This document shows positions 14,523 to 21,922 of a stretch of DNA of 64,000 nt, one piece after another. The notes beneath the pieces were generated by a model. That model was not told the origin of the DNA, made no database searches, and worked only from the letters and a program-made list of their open reading frames with translations. The stretch is from Nocardiopsis endophytica (GTDB lineage Bacteria > Actinomycetota > Actinomycetes > Streptosporangiales > Streptosporangiaceae). Numbering within the stretch: the first letter of the stretch is position 1; every line of letters begins with the position of its first letter. Location of the stretch: the NCBI RefSeq assembly GCF_027706725.1, contig NZ_JAQFWQ010000001.1, forward strand, positions 62,001 to 126,000, read 5' to 3'. The position numbers were made by a program, and so were the translations under genes.

Positions 14523-16154
14523 TCACGCCGTCCGGGAATTCTCCGCCGTGGCCAGGGCCGTCCCGGTCTCCGGCTCCTCCTCCGACGTGTCGGAGTTCTC
14601 ATCGGAGGCGTCCTCGGAGGCGCCCTCGTCGAGGCGGACGCCGCGGAGCGTCCAGGCGACGAGCACGGCCGTCGCCGCCATGACCACGGCGCCGAAGCCG
14701 TACCCGGCCTGCACGCTCATGGTGAACGCGCCCTCTGACGCCTCCAGCAGCGCGCGGCCCGCGCCCCCGCCCAGCTCCCCGGCGGCGGCGACGGCCCCGC
14801 CGATGCTCTCCCCGGCGGCGGCGAGGCTGCCCTCCGGCACCCCCTCCGGGGCCGACCCGGACAGCGAGCTCCGGTAGACCACCGCGGAGATCGTGCCCAG
14901 CACCGCGAGGCTGCTCGCCTGCCCGAAGCCCCCGGCGACGTCCCCCATGGCCGCCGCGGACCCCGCCTGTCGGGGCGGGGCGGTCCCCACAGCGAGGTTG
15001 GTCGAGAGCGGGAACAGCGGGCCCAGCGCCAGCGCGACCAGCGTCACCAGGCCGACCAGCACCGGCGCACCGGCCTGCCCGGCGAGCAGGGCGATCCCGG
15101 CGGCGCCGGCGGCGGCCGCCAGCAGCCCGCCCGCCATCACGAAGGCGGGCCGTACCCACCGGACCAGCGCGGGCGCCGCCATGCCCCCGGCGATCGAGGC
15201 GGCCGCCGGGGCGATCATCAGCAGCCCGGCCTGGCCGGGGGGCAGGCCCAGCACGGTCTGCAGGAACTGGGTGAAGAGCATGTCGGAGCCGCCGTAGGCC
15301 AGCAGCAGGAGCAGCATCCCCCCGAGCGACACCGAGAACGCGGGGAACGCGAACAGGCGGAGGTCCAGCAGCGGGTCCTCGACGTGGAGCTGGCGCCGGA
15401 CGAAGACGGCGCCCAGCGCCAGCCCCGCCGCGACCGAGAGGCCGTAGGGCCACACCGCGTCCCCGGAACCGGAGGACTGCGCGTCGGCGATCTCCTGGAG
15501 GCCGAACACCACCGCCACGATGGCGGCCATGGACAGCAGGGCGCTCGGCAGGTCCACCCTTCCGGCGGCCTCCCCGCGCAGAGCGGGCAGCAGCGGGGCG
15601 CTCAGCAGCAGCACCGCGGCGGCGGGCACGTTGGCCAGGAAGGCCGACCCCCACCAGAAGTACTCCAGGAGGAACCCGGCCATCGGCGGGCCGATCGCCA
15701 TCCCGGCCGAGAACGCGCTCATGATCACCGCGACCGCCACCGAGAACCGGCGGGGATCGGGGAACATGGCCCGCACCATGACCATGACGGAGGGCATGAG
15801 CGTCGCCGCCGCCATGCCGAGCAGCGCGCGCATGCCGATGAGGACCTCGGGCGTGGGGGCGTACGCGGCGGCGATGGAGGCCAGGCCGTACACGGCGGTG
15901 CCGGTGAGCAGGAGGCGCCGGGCGCCGATGCGGGAGGCGAGCCGCCCCATGGTCAGGGCGAGGCCGACGGCCAGGAAGTCCCCGACGTGCAGGATCCAGA
16001 GCATCTGCGTGCTGCCGGGCGCCAGGTCCGCGGCGATGCTCGGAAGCGCCATGAAGAGCACGGTCATGTCGGTGGCCGCCATGAGCAGGGGAAGCGTGAG
16101 CACGGCCAGGCCGAGCCACTGGCGCCATCCCGGGCGGTGGGGTGCGGTCGTCAT
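14523..16154 (-). CDS. MFS drug exporter, DHA2 (14-TM) type
   Basis: A 543-residue membrane transporter starting MTTAPHRPGWRQWLGLAV. Motif A-like GRLASRIGARR and the antiporter motif region FSAGMAIGPPMAGFLLEY identify a DHA2/EmrB-QacA exporter with about 14 helices. The C-terminal tail is acidic (EDASDENSDTSEEEPE). A perfect 22-bp palindrome lies 65 nt upstream, pointing to tight repression, but no TetR- or MarR-type gene sits next to it. It may export a toxic compound or a natural product, but it is not linked in an operon to the polyketide genes. Confidence 0.87.
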   Translation of the reverse strand: MTTAPHRPGWRQWLGLAVLTLPLLMAATDMTVLFMALPSIAADLAPGSTQMLWILHVGDFLAVGLALTMGRLASRIGARRLLLTGTAVYGLASIAAAYAPTPEVLIGMRALLGMAAATLMPSVMVMVRAMFPDPRRFSVAVAVIMSAFSAGMAIGPPMAGFLLEYFWWGSAFLANVPAAAVLLLSAPLLPALRGEAAGRVDLPSALLSMAAIVAVVFGLQEIADAQSSGSGDAVWPYGLSVAAGLALGAVFVRRQLHVEDPLLDLRLFAFPAFSVSLGGMLLLLLAYGGSDMLFTQFLQTVLGLPPGQAGLLMIAPAAASIAGGMAAPALVRWVRPAFVMAGGLLAAAAGAAGIALLAGQAGAPVLVGLVTLVALALGPLFPLSTNLAVGTAPPRQAGSAAAMGDVAGGFGQASSLAVLGTISAVVYRSSLSGSAPEGVPEGSLAAAGESIGGAVAAAGELGGGAGRALLEASEGAFTMSVQAGYGFGAVVMAATAVLVAWTLRGVRLDEGASEDASDENSDTSEEEPETGTALATAENSRTA

Positions 16155-16218
16155 GCCGGAACCTCTCGGTCGGTCGTGGCGTCCGCGACGGGCGCCGCGG
16201 CGGTCGTGCCGACCGTAC

Positions 16219-16240
16219 GAGTTCAAGTTAACTTGAACTC
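16219..16240. promoter_or_regulatory. Perfect 22-bp palindrome upstream of the MFS exporter
   Basis: The half-site GAGTTCAAGTT is followed directly by its exact reverse complement AACTTGAACTC. This AT-rich island lies between the methyltransferase terminator and the exporter start, ideally placed to be a repressor operator. The cognate regulator is not adjacent. Confidence 0.7.
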
Positions 16241-16244
16241 AAGC

Positions 16245-16277
16245 CAGGGTGGCCCCGCCGTGAGCGGGGCCACCCTG
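16245..16277 (-). terminator. Hairpin terminator of the methyltransferase gene
   Basis: A perfect 14-bp stem (CAGGGTGGCCCCGC / GCGGGGCCACCCTG) with a 5-nt loop, about 20 nt beyond the methyltransferase stop. It ends the two-gene minus-strand unit and abuts the exporter's operator. Confidence 0.65.
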
Positions 16278-16299
16278 AGGGGGCGGGGGCCGACGGGGG

Positions 16300-17265
16300 C
16301 TACGCGGCCGCGCGCGCCGTGTGGACCGTCGTCGCCGACAGCAGGAACGCGTCCGGCCGCCAGCGGATCCCCTCCTCGGAGTCGTCGTCGAGCAGGGCGT
16401 CCAGCGTCGCGATGTCCTCCGCGCCGAGCAGGCCCTCGGCCCGCCCGCGCACCCGCTCGATCTGGGAGCGGACGTACCCGCGCGCCACCGGGTCGAGCGG
16501 CGCCGGGATGTCGAGGAGGAACGTGCGGGTCCCGGAGGGGACCAGCCCGGCGCGCGCGAGCATCGCGGGCCAGTCCTCCACGGTGCGCACCGACCCGGGG
16601 ATCTCCTCCCGCATCTCGGAGAAGGTGTCCTCGACCGCCGCGTCGATCCGCGCGTGCAGGCCGGGGCGCCCGATGCCGATGTCCCGGGGGAGGAAGCGCT
16701 CGGGCAGGCCCTGCTCGGCCACCGCGAGCACGCCGCCCGGGGCGATGTGCGCGGCGAGCGCGTTGAGCGCCTCCTGCTGGTCGCCGATGTGGTGGACCGC
16801 GTGGCTGGTCCAGATCAGGTCGGCGGTGCCCAGCTTCGCGAAGTCGCCGGGCAGGTCCACCGCCAGCGTCGACACGCGCCGCCCCAGGCCCAGGCGGTCC
16901 GCGCGCGCCTGCGCCCGCTCCAGCAGGCCCAAGGCCTGGTCGGCGGCGACGACCTCGGCTCCGGTGAAGCGCTCGGCGAACCTGGTGGCGACCACCCCTG
17001 GGCCGCTCCCGACGTCCACGATGCGCGTTCCCGAGGCCGCGGCCCTCTCCTCACCCAGCACCTCGGCGAGCCAGTCGACCGCCTGCCCGTAGAGGGTGGT
17101 GCGCAGTTCGGCCTCGGTCTCCAGGCGCTCGGCCATCGCCTCCCAGAAGGCGGGGTCGGTGTGGTCGGCGTCGCCGTGCCCGTGCCCGTGTCCGTGGCCG
17201 TGCCCGTGGCCGTGTGCGTGACCCTGGCCGTGGTCGTGCCGCTCCTGCGACTGTGCGTTCTGCAT
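16300..17265 (-). CDS. Class I SAM-dependent methyltransferase with His-Gly-rich N-terminus
   Basis: 321 residues. Residues 10-35 are a run of His-Gly pairs (HDHGQGHAHGHGHG...), a likely metal-binding tail. The Rossmann methyltransferase follows with motif I VDVGSGPGVVATRF, an acidic residue in AADQALG, and the HHIGDQQEALN segment. The substrate is unknown. The ATG at 17265 has GGGAG upstream; an ATG five codons earlier is possible. It lies 59 nt downstream of a thioredoxin-reductase-like flavoprotein, and both are divergent from an XRE-cupin regulator. The metal-binding tail raises the idea of a role in metal or metalloid handling, which is inference only. Confidence 0.82.
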   Translation of the reverse strand: MQNAQSQERHDHGQGHAHGHGHGHGHGHGHGDADHTDPAFWEAMAERLETEAELRTTLYGQAVDWLAEVLGEERAAASGTRIVDVGSGPGVVATRFAERFTGAEVVAADQALGLLERAQARADRLGLGRRVSTLAVDLPGDFAKLGTADLIWTSHAVHHIGDQQEALNALAAHIAPGGVLAVAEQGLPERFLPRDIGIGRPGLHARIDAAVEDTFSEMREEIPGSVRTVEDWPAMLARAGLVPSGTRTFLLDIPAPLDPVARGYVRSQIERVRGRAEGLLGAEDIATLDALLDDDSEEGIRWRPDAFLLSATTVHTARAAA

Positions 17266-17324
17266 CCGGCTCCCTCGCATCCCTCGTGGTCTCTCGTTGT
17301 GGTGCTGTTCTGCGGCGGCGGTGT

Positions 17325-18254
17325 TCATCGGCGGTACTCGGAGACGGCCTGTTCGACCTCCTCCTCGATGAGGTCGTGGTCGACGGCGGAGGCGGCACGG
17401 CTGCCCATGGCCGCCGCGGCGATCACCTGCGCCATCGGGTCGACGACGACGCCCGCCGCCCAGACGCCGGGGACGCTCGTGCGGCCCATGGGGTCGGTGG
17501 CGGCGCTCCCGTCCGCATCGCGCGCGCATCCCAGTCCGTCCAGCAGCTCCCCTGAGGGCCGCATCGTCGACGGGGCGAACACCGCCTCCCGTGGAACGAC
17601 GGCCCCGGAGTCCAGCTCGACCCCGGTGAGGCCCGCGCCGCCGGCCACGAGCCCGCGGATCCCTCCTTCGACGACCTGTACCCCGCGCGCTTCCAGGCGA
17701 AGTCGGTCCTCGCCCGTGACCTCCTGCCCGTGCGGGAAGTAGACGAGGTCGGCGGACCACTTCTTCAGCATCAGCGCCAGCCGCACGGCGTGCGGACCGG
17801 TGCCGAGCACCCCGATCGGCCGGTCGCGGACCTCGTAGCCGTGGCAGTAGGGGCAGTGCAGGACGTAGTCGCCCCAGCCCTCGCGCAGGCCGGGGATGTC
17901 CGCGAGCTCGTCCCTGAGGCCCGTGGCGAGGATGATCCTGCGGGCCCACAGCTCCGCACCGTCGTCGAGGAGCAGCCGGAAGGCGCCGTCCGCGCCGTTC
18001 CGTTCGATCCCCGTGACGCGGGCGTCGACGATCCGGGCGCCGTACGACTCGGCCTCCTTGCGGCCGATCGCCAGGAACTCGCCCGGCGGCGTGCCGTCCC
18101 GCCCCAGGTAGTTGTGCATGTGCGCGGCCGGTGCGTTGCGCGGCTCGCCCGCGTCGACCACCGTCACCGTGCGCCGGGCCCGGCTCAGCACCAGCGCCGC
18201 GGACAGCCCCGCGGCGCCCCCGCCGACGACGGCGACGTCCCTGGTCTCGGTCAT
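17325..18254 (-). CDS. Thioredoxin-reductase-like NAD(P)/FAD oxidoreductase
   Basis: 309 residues starting MTETRDVAVVGGGAAGLSAA after a GGAGG ribosome site. The FAD-binding GGGAAG loop, the redox pair Cys134-Pro-Tyr-Cys137 (HCPYCHGYEV), the second nucleotide fold GVLGTGPHAVRLAL and the C-terminal GVWAAGVVVDPMAQV match two-domain flavoprotein disulfide reductases. No thioredoxin gene is next to it, so the partner is unknown; this subgroup is often paired with XRE regulators and methyltransferases, as here. Confidence 0.87.
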   Translation of the reverse strand: MTETRDVAVVGGGAAGLSAALVLSRARRTVTVVDAGEPRNAPAAHMHNYLGRDGTPPGEFLAIGRKEAESYGARIVDARVTGIERNGADGAFRLLLDDGAELWARRIILATGLRDELADIPGLREGWGDYVLHCPYCHGYEVRDRPIGVLGTGPHAVRLALMLKKWSADLVYFPHGQEVTGEDRLRLEARGVQVVEGGIRGLVAGGAGLTGVELDSGAVVPREAVFAPSTMRPSGELLDGLGCARDADGSAATDPMGRTSVPGVWAAGVVVDPMAQVIAAAAMGSRAASAVDHDLIEEEVEQAVSEYRR

Positions 18255-18300
18255 CGTGACCACCTCCGCGGACACGGTGCGCCACGATCGCCGAAAATGA

Positions 18301-18312
18301 CAACCATTGTTG
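18301..18312. promoter_or_regulatory. Imperfect inverted repeat in the divergent XRE/oxidoreductase promoter
   Basis: CAACCATTGTTG is a near-palindrome (10 of 12 positions) in an AT-rich stretch of the 90-nt gap between the flavoprotein gene and the XRE-cupin gene. It is a plausible binding site for that regulator, but short. Confidence 0.4.
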
Positions 18313-18344
18313 CCGTTTCCGGGACGGAGTGGTTCCATGGCGCC

Positions 18345-18956
18345 ATGGACGAGGGGAACGGGGCGGGGGCCGCCGGGGCGGTCCGCGAGGCACTGGACGA
18401 GGTGGGGCCGCGGCTGCGGCGCCTGCGCACGGAGCGCGGCGTCACGCTGTCGGCGCTGGCCGAGGCGACCGGGATCTCCAAGAGCACCCTTTCGCGGCTG
18501 GAGTCGGGGCAGCGCAAGCCCAGTCTGGAGCTGCTGCTGCCGATCTCCCAGGCGCACCAGGTGCCGCTGGACGAACTGGTGGGGGCGCCGGAGGTGGGCG
18601 ATCCGCGGATCCGGATGAAGCCGTTCGCGCTGGAGGGGCGGACCGTGGTGCCGCTGACCCGGCAGCCCGGCTCCATCCAGGCCTACAAGATGATCATCCC
18701 GGCCGGGCGCGACACCCCGGACCCGCGGACGCACGAGGGCTATGAGTGGATGTACGTCCTGGCCGGGCGGCTGCGCCTGGTCCTGGCCGATCACGACCTG
18801 GTGCTCGGCGCGGGGGAGGCCGCCGAGTTCGACACGCGCCTGCCGCACTGGTTCGGCTCCACAGGCGAGGGGCCGGTGGAGATCCTCAGCCTCTTCGGCC
18901 GCCAGGGGGAGCGGATGCACGTGCGGGCCCAACCGAGGAAGCGGGGGGATGGGTGA
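18345..18956 (+). CDS. XRE-family regulator with C-terminal cupin domain
   Basis: 203 residues from ATG 18345. The N-terminal Cro/CI HTH is LRTERGVTLSALAEATGISK followed by STLSRLESGQRKPSLE. The C-terminal half is a cupin: THEGYEWMYVLAGRLRLVLADH, AAEFDTRLPHWFG. The domain order matches SutR/PuuR-like sensors, where the cupin binds a small ligand. It is divergent from the thioredoxin-reductase-like and methyltransferase genes and most likely controls them. Confidence 0.87.
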   Translation: MDEGNGAGAAGAVREALDEVGPRLRRLRTERGVTLSALAEATGISKSTLSRLESGQRKPSLELLLPISQAHQVPLDELVGAPEVGDPRIRMKPFALEGRTVVPLTRQPGSIQAYKMIIPAGRDTPDPRTHEGYEWMYVLAGRLRLVLADHDLVLGAGEAAEFDTRLPHWFGSTGEGPVEILSLFGRQGERMHVRAQPRKRGDG

Positions 18957-19071
18957 GAGTTTGCCCGGAGCCGGTGCGAGGGGTGTGGAAGGCCCGGCGC
19001 CGTTCGTGCACGGTGGCCTGACGGGGGGTTCCGGCGGACCGGACCGCCGGCCCGGACCAGGGGGATGGCGC

Positions 19072-19593
19072 ATGAGCGGGCGACGGATGGACGGCTGGCG
19101 GGTCTTCGCCGTGTCGATGCTGGTCTTCGGCGGGGCGGTCAACTTCGTGCAGGGCATGGTGGCGTCGTTCGCCGCCGACTTCTACCGCGTGGACGACGGC
19201 GGGACCCTGCTGTTCGGGTACGCGGTGTGGGGCCTGGTGCTGGCGGTCTGGGGCGCCGTGCTGATGGCGGCCGGGGCGGCGGCGCTGAGCGGGCACATGT
19301 GGGCGCGGGTCGTCGGCGTCCTGGCCGCCGGGCTGAACGCGGTCGCCCAGCTGGCCTTCGTCGAGCCCTACCCGGTGTGGGCGGTGCTGGTCATCGTCGT
19401 GGACGTGATGGTGGTCTACGGCCTCACCGCGGCCTGGACGCCCTCTGGGCCGCCCGCCCGGGCGGTGGACTCGGCGGACGAGGCCTACAGGGCCGGACGG
19501 GCCGACGCCGACGACGCCCCGGTCCCGGGCGACGAGACGCGTGGGCCCAAGCGGCCGCTGCACCACGGCGGCCACGAACAGAGCCTCGGCTGA
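19072..19593 (+). CDS. Small four-helix membrane protein (DUF7144-like)
   Basis: 173 residues from ATG 19072, after GGGGATGGCGC. About four hydrophobic helices are visible: VFAVSMLVFGGAVNFVQGMV, LLFGYAVWGLVLAVWGAVLM, RVVGVLAAGLNAVAQLAF and VWAVLVIVVDVMVVYGLTA. A charged cytoplasmic tail follows. It resembles widespread actinobacterial membrane proteins of unknown function. The tail (residues ~130-173, rich in Asp, Arg and His) looks disordered. No operon partner. Confidence 0.75.
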   Translation: MSGRRMDGWRVFAVSMLVFGGAVNFVQGMVASFAADFYRVDDGGTLLFGYAVWGLVLAVWGAVLMAAGAAALSGHMWARVVGVLAAGLNAVAQLAFVEPYPVWAVLVIVVDVMVVYGLTAAWTPSGPPARAVDSADEAYRAGRADADDAPVPGDETRGPKRPLHHGGHEQSLG

Positions 19594-20347
19594 GGGGGCG
19601 CGGCGCGGATTCGGCCGCACCGATCGCGGTCCCGCGCCGTGCCCGAAAGGCGCGGGCCGGGATGTCGGCAATGCCACCCACGGCTCCGCAATTACCAGGT
19701 CGGAACGTTTCATCAGATCGCGCGGAGTGCCGTGGCCGCAAACGGCCCCCGCTGCGGAACCGCTTCCGGGCCGGTCACAGGCGCGTTTAACGCCGTGTTC
19801 ACACGAGGGCGCATCCAGGACAATCCGGCAATTGTCTTGACTTATGGCGATCGATTGGCTTAGGTGCTATCTGTGGGTGCGCGGCGAACCGATGGTGTGC
19901 GCACCGGGGGGGCGTGCTCCAACGACGGTGCCGCCGCCCGGAGCGGCCGCAGCGATGCGGCCGGGGGTGCGCTGGACCGGCGAGCATGCGGCTTCACCTG
20001 CACGGGGGCCGGGTCGGACCTGTTGGCCAGGGGTGCTTCGACGGGGCGGTCCGCGCGTGCGGGGGTGGCCCGCATGGTAGGTCCCGCTTTCCCCGCGGTG
20101 CCACCGGTGTAGCCGTAGACCCCTCTCATCCGACGATTTCTCTCCCGACCGGACCGGATCTCCCCATCTCCGTGCCGACGGAATTCCCCATGGGAATCCG
20201 CGGTCGGAATCCGAATCATTTCCCAGGTGCGTCCAGCGTGCCGTGACAGTGGGCCGAAGGCGAATACCCCGGCCCGCGAATGCATGTGCGGCGACGACAC
20301 GAATCCCCCGCTCCGACTCGCCGCGTCCATTCGAAGGGAAAGGTCAC
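19594..20347. other. Gene-free 754-nt region before the OvmZ-like gene
   Basis: No convincing coding frame on either strand. It is less GC-rich than average, with several AT-rich islands around 19690-19710 and 19800-19870. A GACAAT...ATTGTC inverted repeat leads into TTGACT at 19837. The last 150 nt would hold the promoter of the OvmZ-like gene. It marks the left edge of the polyketide locus. Confidence 0.5.
19819..19866 (+). promoter_or_regulatory. Inverted repeat plus promoter-like sequence
   Basis: GACAAT (19819-19824) and ATTGTC (19831-19836) form a 6-bp inverted repeat. TTGACT follows immediately as a -35-like box, with TAGGTG about 18 nt later as a weak -10. No gene starts within 450 nt, so it could drive a long leader or a small RNA. 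Tentative. Confidence 0.35.
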
Positions 20348-21007
20348 ATGGTGGGAAACACGCTGTGCGCGGCCCCGGCCTGCGATCGGCGCGCCCCGCG
20401 GCCCGAGGCGGGGCCGCGGCTGTGCGCCCGGTGCCGCGACCACATCGCCGCGGACCTGCGGCGCCTGCCGTCCCTGTACGCCGAGTCCGAGCACGCCCTG
20501 GCCCCCGCGCCGTGGATGCTCACCGAGCGGGTCAGCGGCGGGCGGCCCGGCGGACGGGCCGTCGACGAGGCCCTGCTCGCGGCGCGCTCGGACATGATGG
20601 CGGTGCTGGCCTCCTGGGCGGGGCTGGTGGCCGACCGCACACCGGCCGTCCGCCGCCCCCCGCGGGAGGCCGGCGCCCTCGTCCGGTTCCTGCTGCGCCA
20701 CCTGTCCGTGCTGCTGGAGTCCGGCCTCGGGGCCGACCTCGCGGCCGAGGTCGCGGCCGTGGGCGAGCGGATGCGCGGCGCGCTGGCCGGGCCGGGGGCG
20801 CTCCGGCGCGTGCTGGGGCCGTGCGTCCACCCCGGGTGCGACGCGCAGGTGTCCGTCGCCGGCGCCGACGGGGAGCGGGTCCGCCCCGCCGACGTCCGGT
20901 GCGCCAACGGGCACGCATGGCCGCCGCACGAATGGCTCTCCCTCGCCGTGCGATTGAACAGGGCCGACGTCTCCCATGCTCCGAAGACGCCCGGGAAGAA
21001 CGATTGA
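20348..21007 (+). CDS. Cys-rich OvmZ-like protein at the edge of the polyketide cluster
   Basis: 219 residues from ATG 20348 with AAGGGAAAGG upstream. The N-terminus has a zinc-ribbon-like pattern (CAAPACDRRAP...LCARCRDHI) and the C-terminal half a second one (CVHPGCDAQV...VRCANGHAWP), with an alpha-helical middle. This layout resembles the OvmZ group, seen beside aromatic polyketide clusters and followed by a tiny HTH gene, as here. The function is not established; two putative zinc sites suggest a regulatory or protein-binding role. The gene ends 9 nt before the next start, so the two are co-transcribed. Confidence 0.7.
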   Translation: MVGNTLCAAPACDRRAPRPEAGPRLCARCRDHIAADLRRLPSLYAESEHALAPAPWMLTERVSGGRPGGRAVDEALLAARSDMMAVLASWAGLVADRTPAVRRPPREAGALVRFLLRHLSVLLESGLGADLAAEVAAVGERMRGALAGPGALRRVLGPCVHPGCDAQVSVAGADGERVRPADVRCANGHAWPPHEWLSLAVRLNRADVSHAPKTPGKND

Positions 21008-21016
21008 GGAGGACTT

Positions 21017-21220
21017 TTGCGGAAACCATCCGACCCCCGAAGAGCCGTTCCGACCGAACTCGCCGCACTCGCCGCCGGAGTCTCCGAGGCGACCATCAGG
21101 AAATGGGCGAGCCGGGGAAAGCTGACCCGTTACGGGGCGCCCGGGCGCGCCTTATACGACCTTGATGAACTTGCGGCCGTCACGGGGGCGCTCCGGAGTC
21201 CGGCGCCGCCCGCGGCCTGA
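21017..21220 (+). CDS. 67-residue MerR/excisionase-like HTH protein with a TTA codon
   Basis: Starts at TTG 21017, with GAGGAGG five bases upstream. The HTH is ELAALAAGVSEATIRKWASR, followed by the wing GKLTRYGAPGRALYDLDEL, as in MerR-like or excisionase-like DNA-binding domains; there is no effector domain. Leu in RALYD is encoded by TTA at 21152-21154, the only in-frame TTA noticed in the window. Nearby codons (CTT GAT GAA CTT) are also unusually AT-rich. In streptomycetes TTA codons need the bldA tRNA and often sit in pathway regulators. It likely acts with the OvmZ-like protein on the polyketide genes downstream. Confidence 0.75.
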   Translation: MRKPSDPRRAVPTELAALAAGVSEATIRKWASRGKLTRYGAPGRALYDLDELAAVTGALRSPAPPAA

Positions 21221-21321
21221 TCGGCGGGCCGGTCCCCACCGGCCCCATTTGGAGCGGTCGCCCTGTCGGCGACCGCTCCGACCTGCGTAGACGGAGTAAA
21301 CACGGCCGTCGGGGGCGGGGG

Positions 21322-21376
21322 TTGACAGGCGGAACCGGGGAATGTCACGCTTTGCCCGGCGGGTGAGCCATGCCCG
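21322..21376 (+). promoter_or_regulatory. Conserved promoter block, copy 1 (polyketide operon ACP-KR-ARO)
   Basis: Begins with a -35-like TTGACA, then ATGTCACGCTTT about 15 nt later, then GGCGG..GAGCCATGCCCG. A second copy of the same 55 nt, matching at about two thirds of positions and almost fully in these blocks, precedes the KS operon at 32534-32588. The 5' half fits a promoter; the downstream GAGCCATGCCCG is conserved beyond promoter needs and may be an activator site or transcript-start element. Confidence 0.65.
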
Positions 21377-21558
21377 CGACGAGATCGGCCCGTGATCATC
21401 GGCCGACACATTCCCTCCCCGCGCGGCGGGCACTTCCAGCGCACTTCTCCGCCTTCCCGCCGAACGCCGACGACACCGTTCCGCCGCATCCGAGTTTCCG
21501 GCCCCGCCGGTACCGGGTGCGGCGTTCTGCATGTCCACCGGATTCTCTCCCCGCCAAC

Positions 21559-21586
21559 GGGCCGGGCCGCCGGCCCGGCCCTTTTC
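21559..21586 (+). terminator. Intrinsic terminator in the leader of the ACP operon (attenuator candidate)
   Basis: A perfect 10-bp stem (GGGCCGGGCC / GGCCCGGCCC) with a 3-nt loop is followed by TTTTC, a textbook rho-independent terminator. It lies between the promoter block at 21322 and the ACP start at 21630, 48 nt before the ATG. No gene ends just upstream in this direction (the HTH gene stops 340 nt earlier), so it would stop leader transcription unless antiterminated. Confidence 0.6.
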
Positions 21587-21629
21587 ATGTCCGCGCCCCC
21601 AACGGGTGCCCACGGAACGGAGACCGACC

Positions 21630-21887
21630 ATGGCGACCTCCCTCACCATCGACGACCTGGGCCGCATCCTGCGCGAGGCGGCGGGGATCGGGCTCGCCCC
21701 CGACGCCGCCGACCGCCCCTTCGAGGAACTGGGCTACGACTCGCTGGCGCTGCTGGAGGCGGGCGGCCGGATCGAGCGCGACCTGGGGCTCCGGCTCACC
21801 GAGGACGAACTCGCCGACGCCTCGACGCCCGCCGCGCTGCTGGACCTGGTCAACAGGAGCCTGGCCGCGGTGCCCGGCACCCCCTGA
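21630..21887 (+). CDS. Type II polyketide acyl carrier protein
   Basis: 85 residues from ATG 21630. Ser38 in ELGYDSLALLE is the phosphopantetheine attachment site. Helical segments and length match aromatic polyketide ACPs. It carries the growing poly-beta-ketone for the KSalpha/KSbeta pair. Unusually it is encoded 13 kb from those genes (34590-37102) instead of directly after KSbeta. It is the first gene of the ACP-ketoreductase-aromatase-hydroxylase-hydrolase operon. Confidence 0.93.
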   Translation: MATSLTIDDLGRILREAAGIGLAPDAADRPFEELGYDSLALLEAGGRIERDLGLRLTEDELADASTPAALLDLVNRSLAAVPGTP

Positions 21888-21922
21888 CCCCCGCCCGACG
21901 AGCAAGGACAAGGAGCACGAGC

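Noticed and set aside
17150-17245. Tandem GTGCCC/GTGGCC-like repeat as a CRISPR or regulatory repeat
   Set aside because: The repeat is coding and in frame for a His-Gly-rich protein N-terminus.
20216-20977. Minus-strand frame of 253 codons opposite the OvmZ-like gene
   Set aside because: Its composition is the shadow of the plus-strand gene, which has a ribosome site, Cys motifs and a downstream coupled gene.
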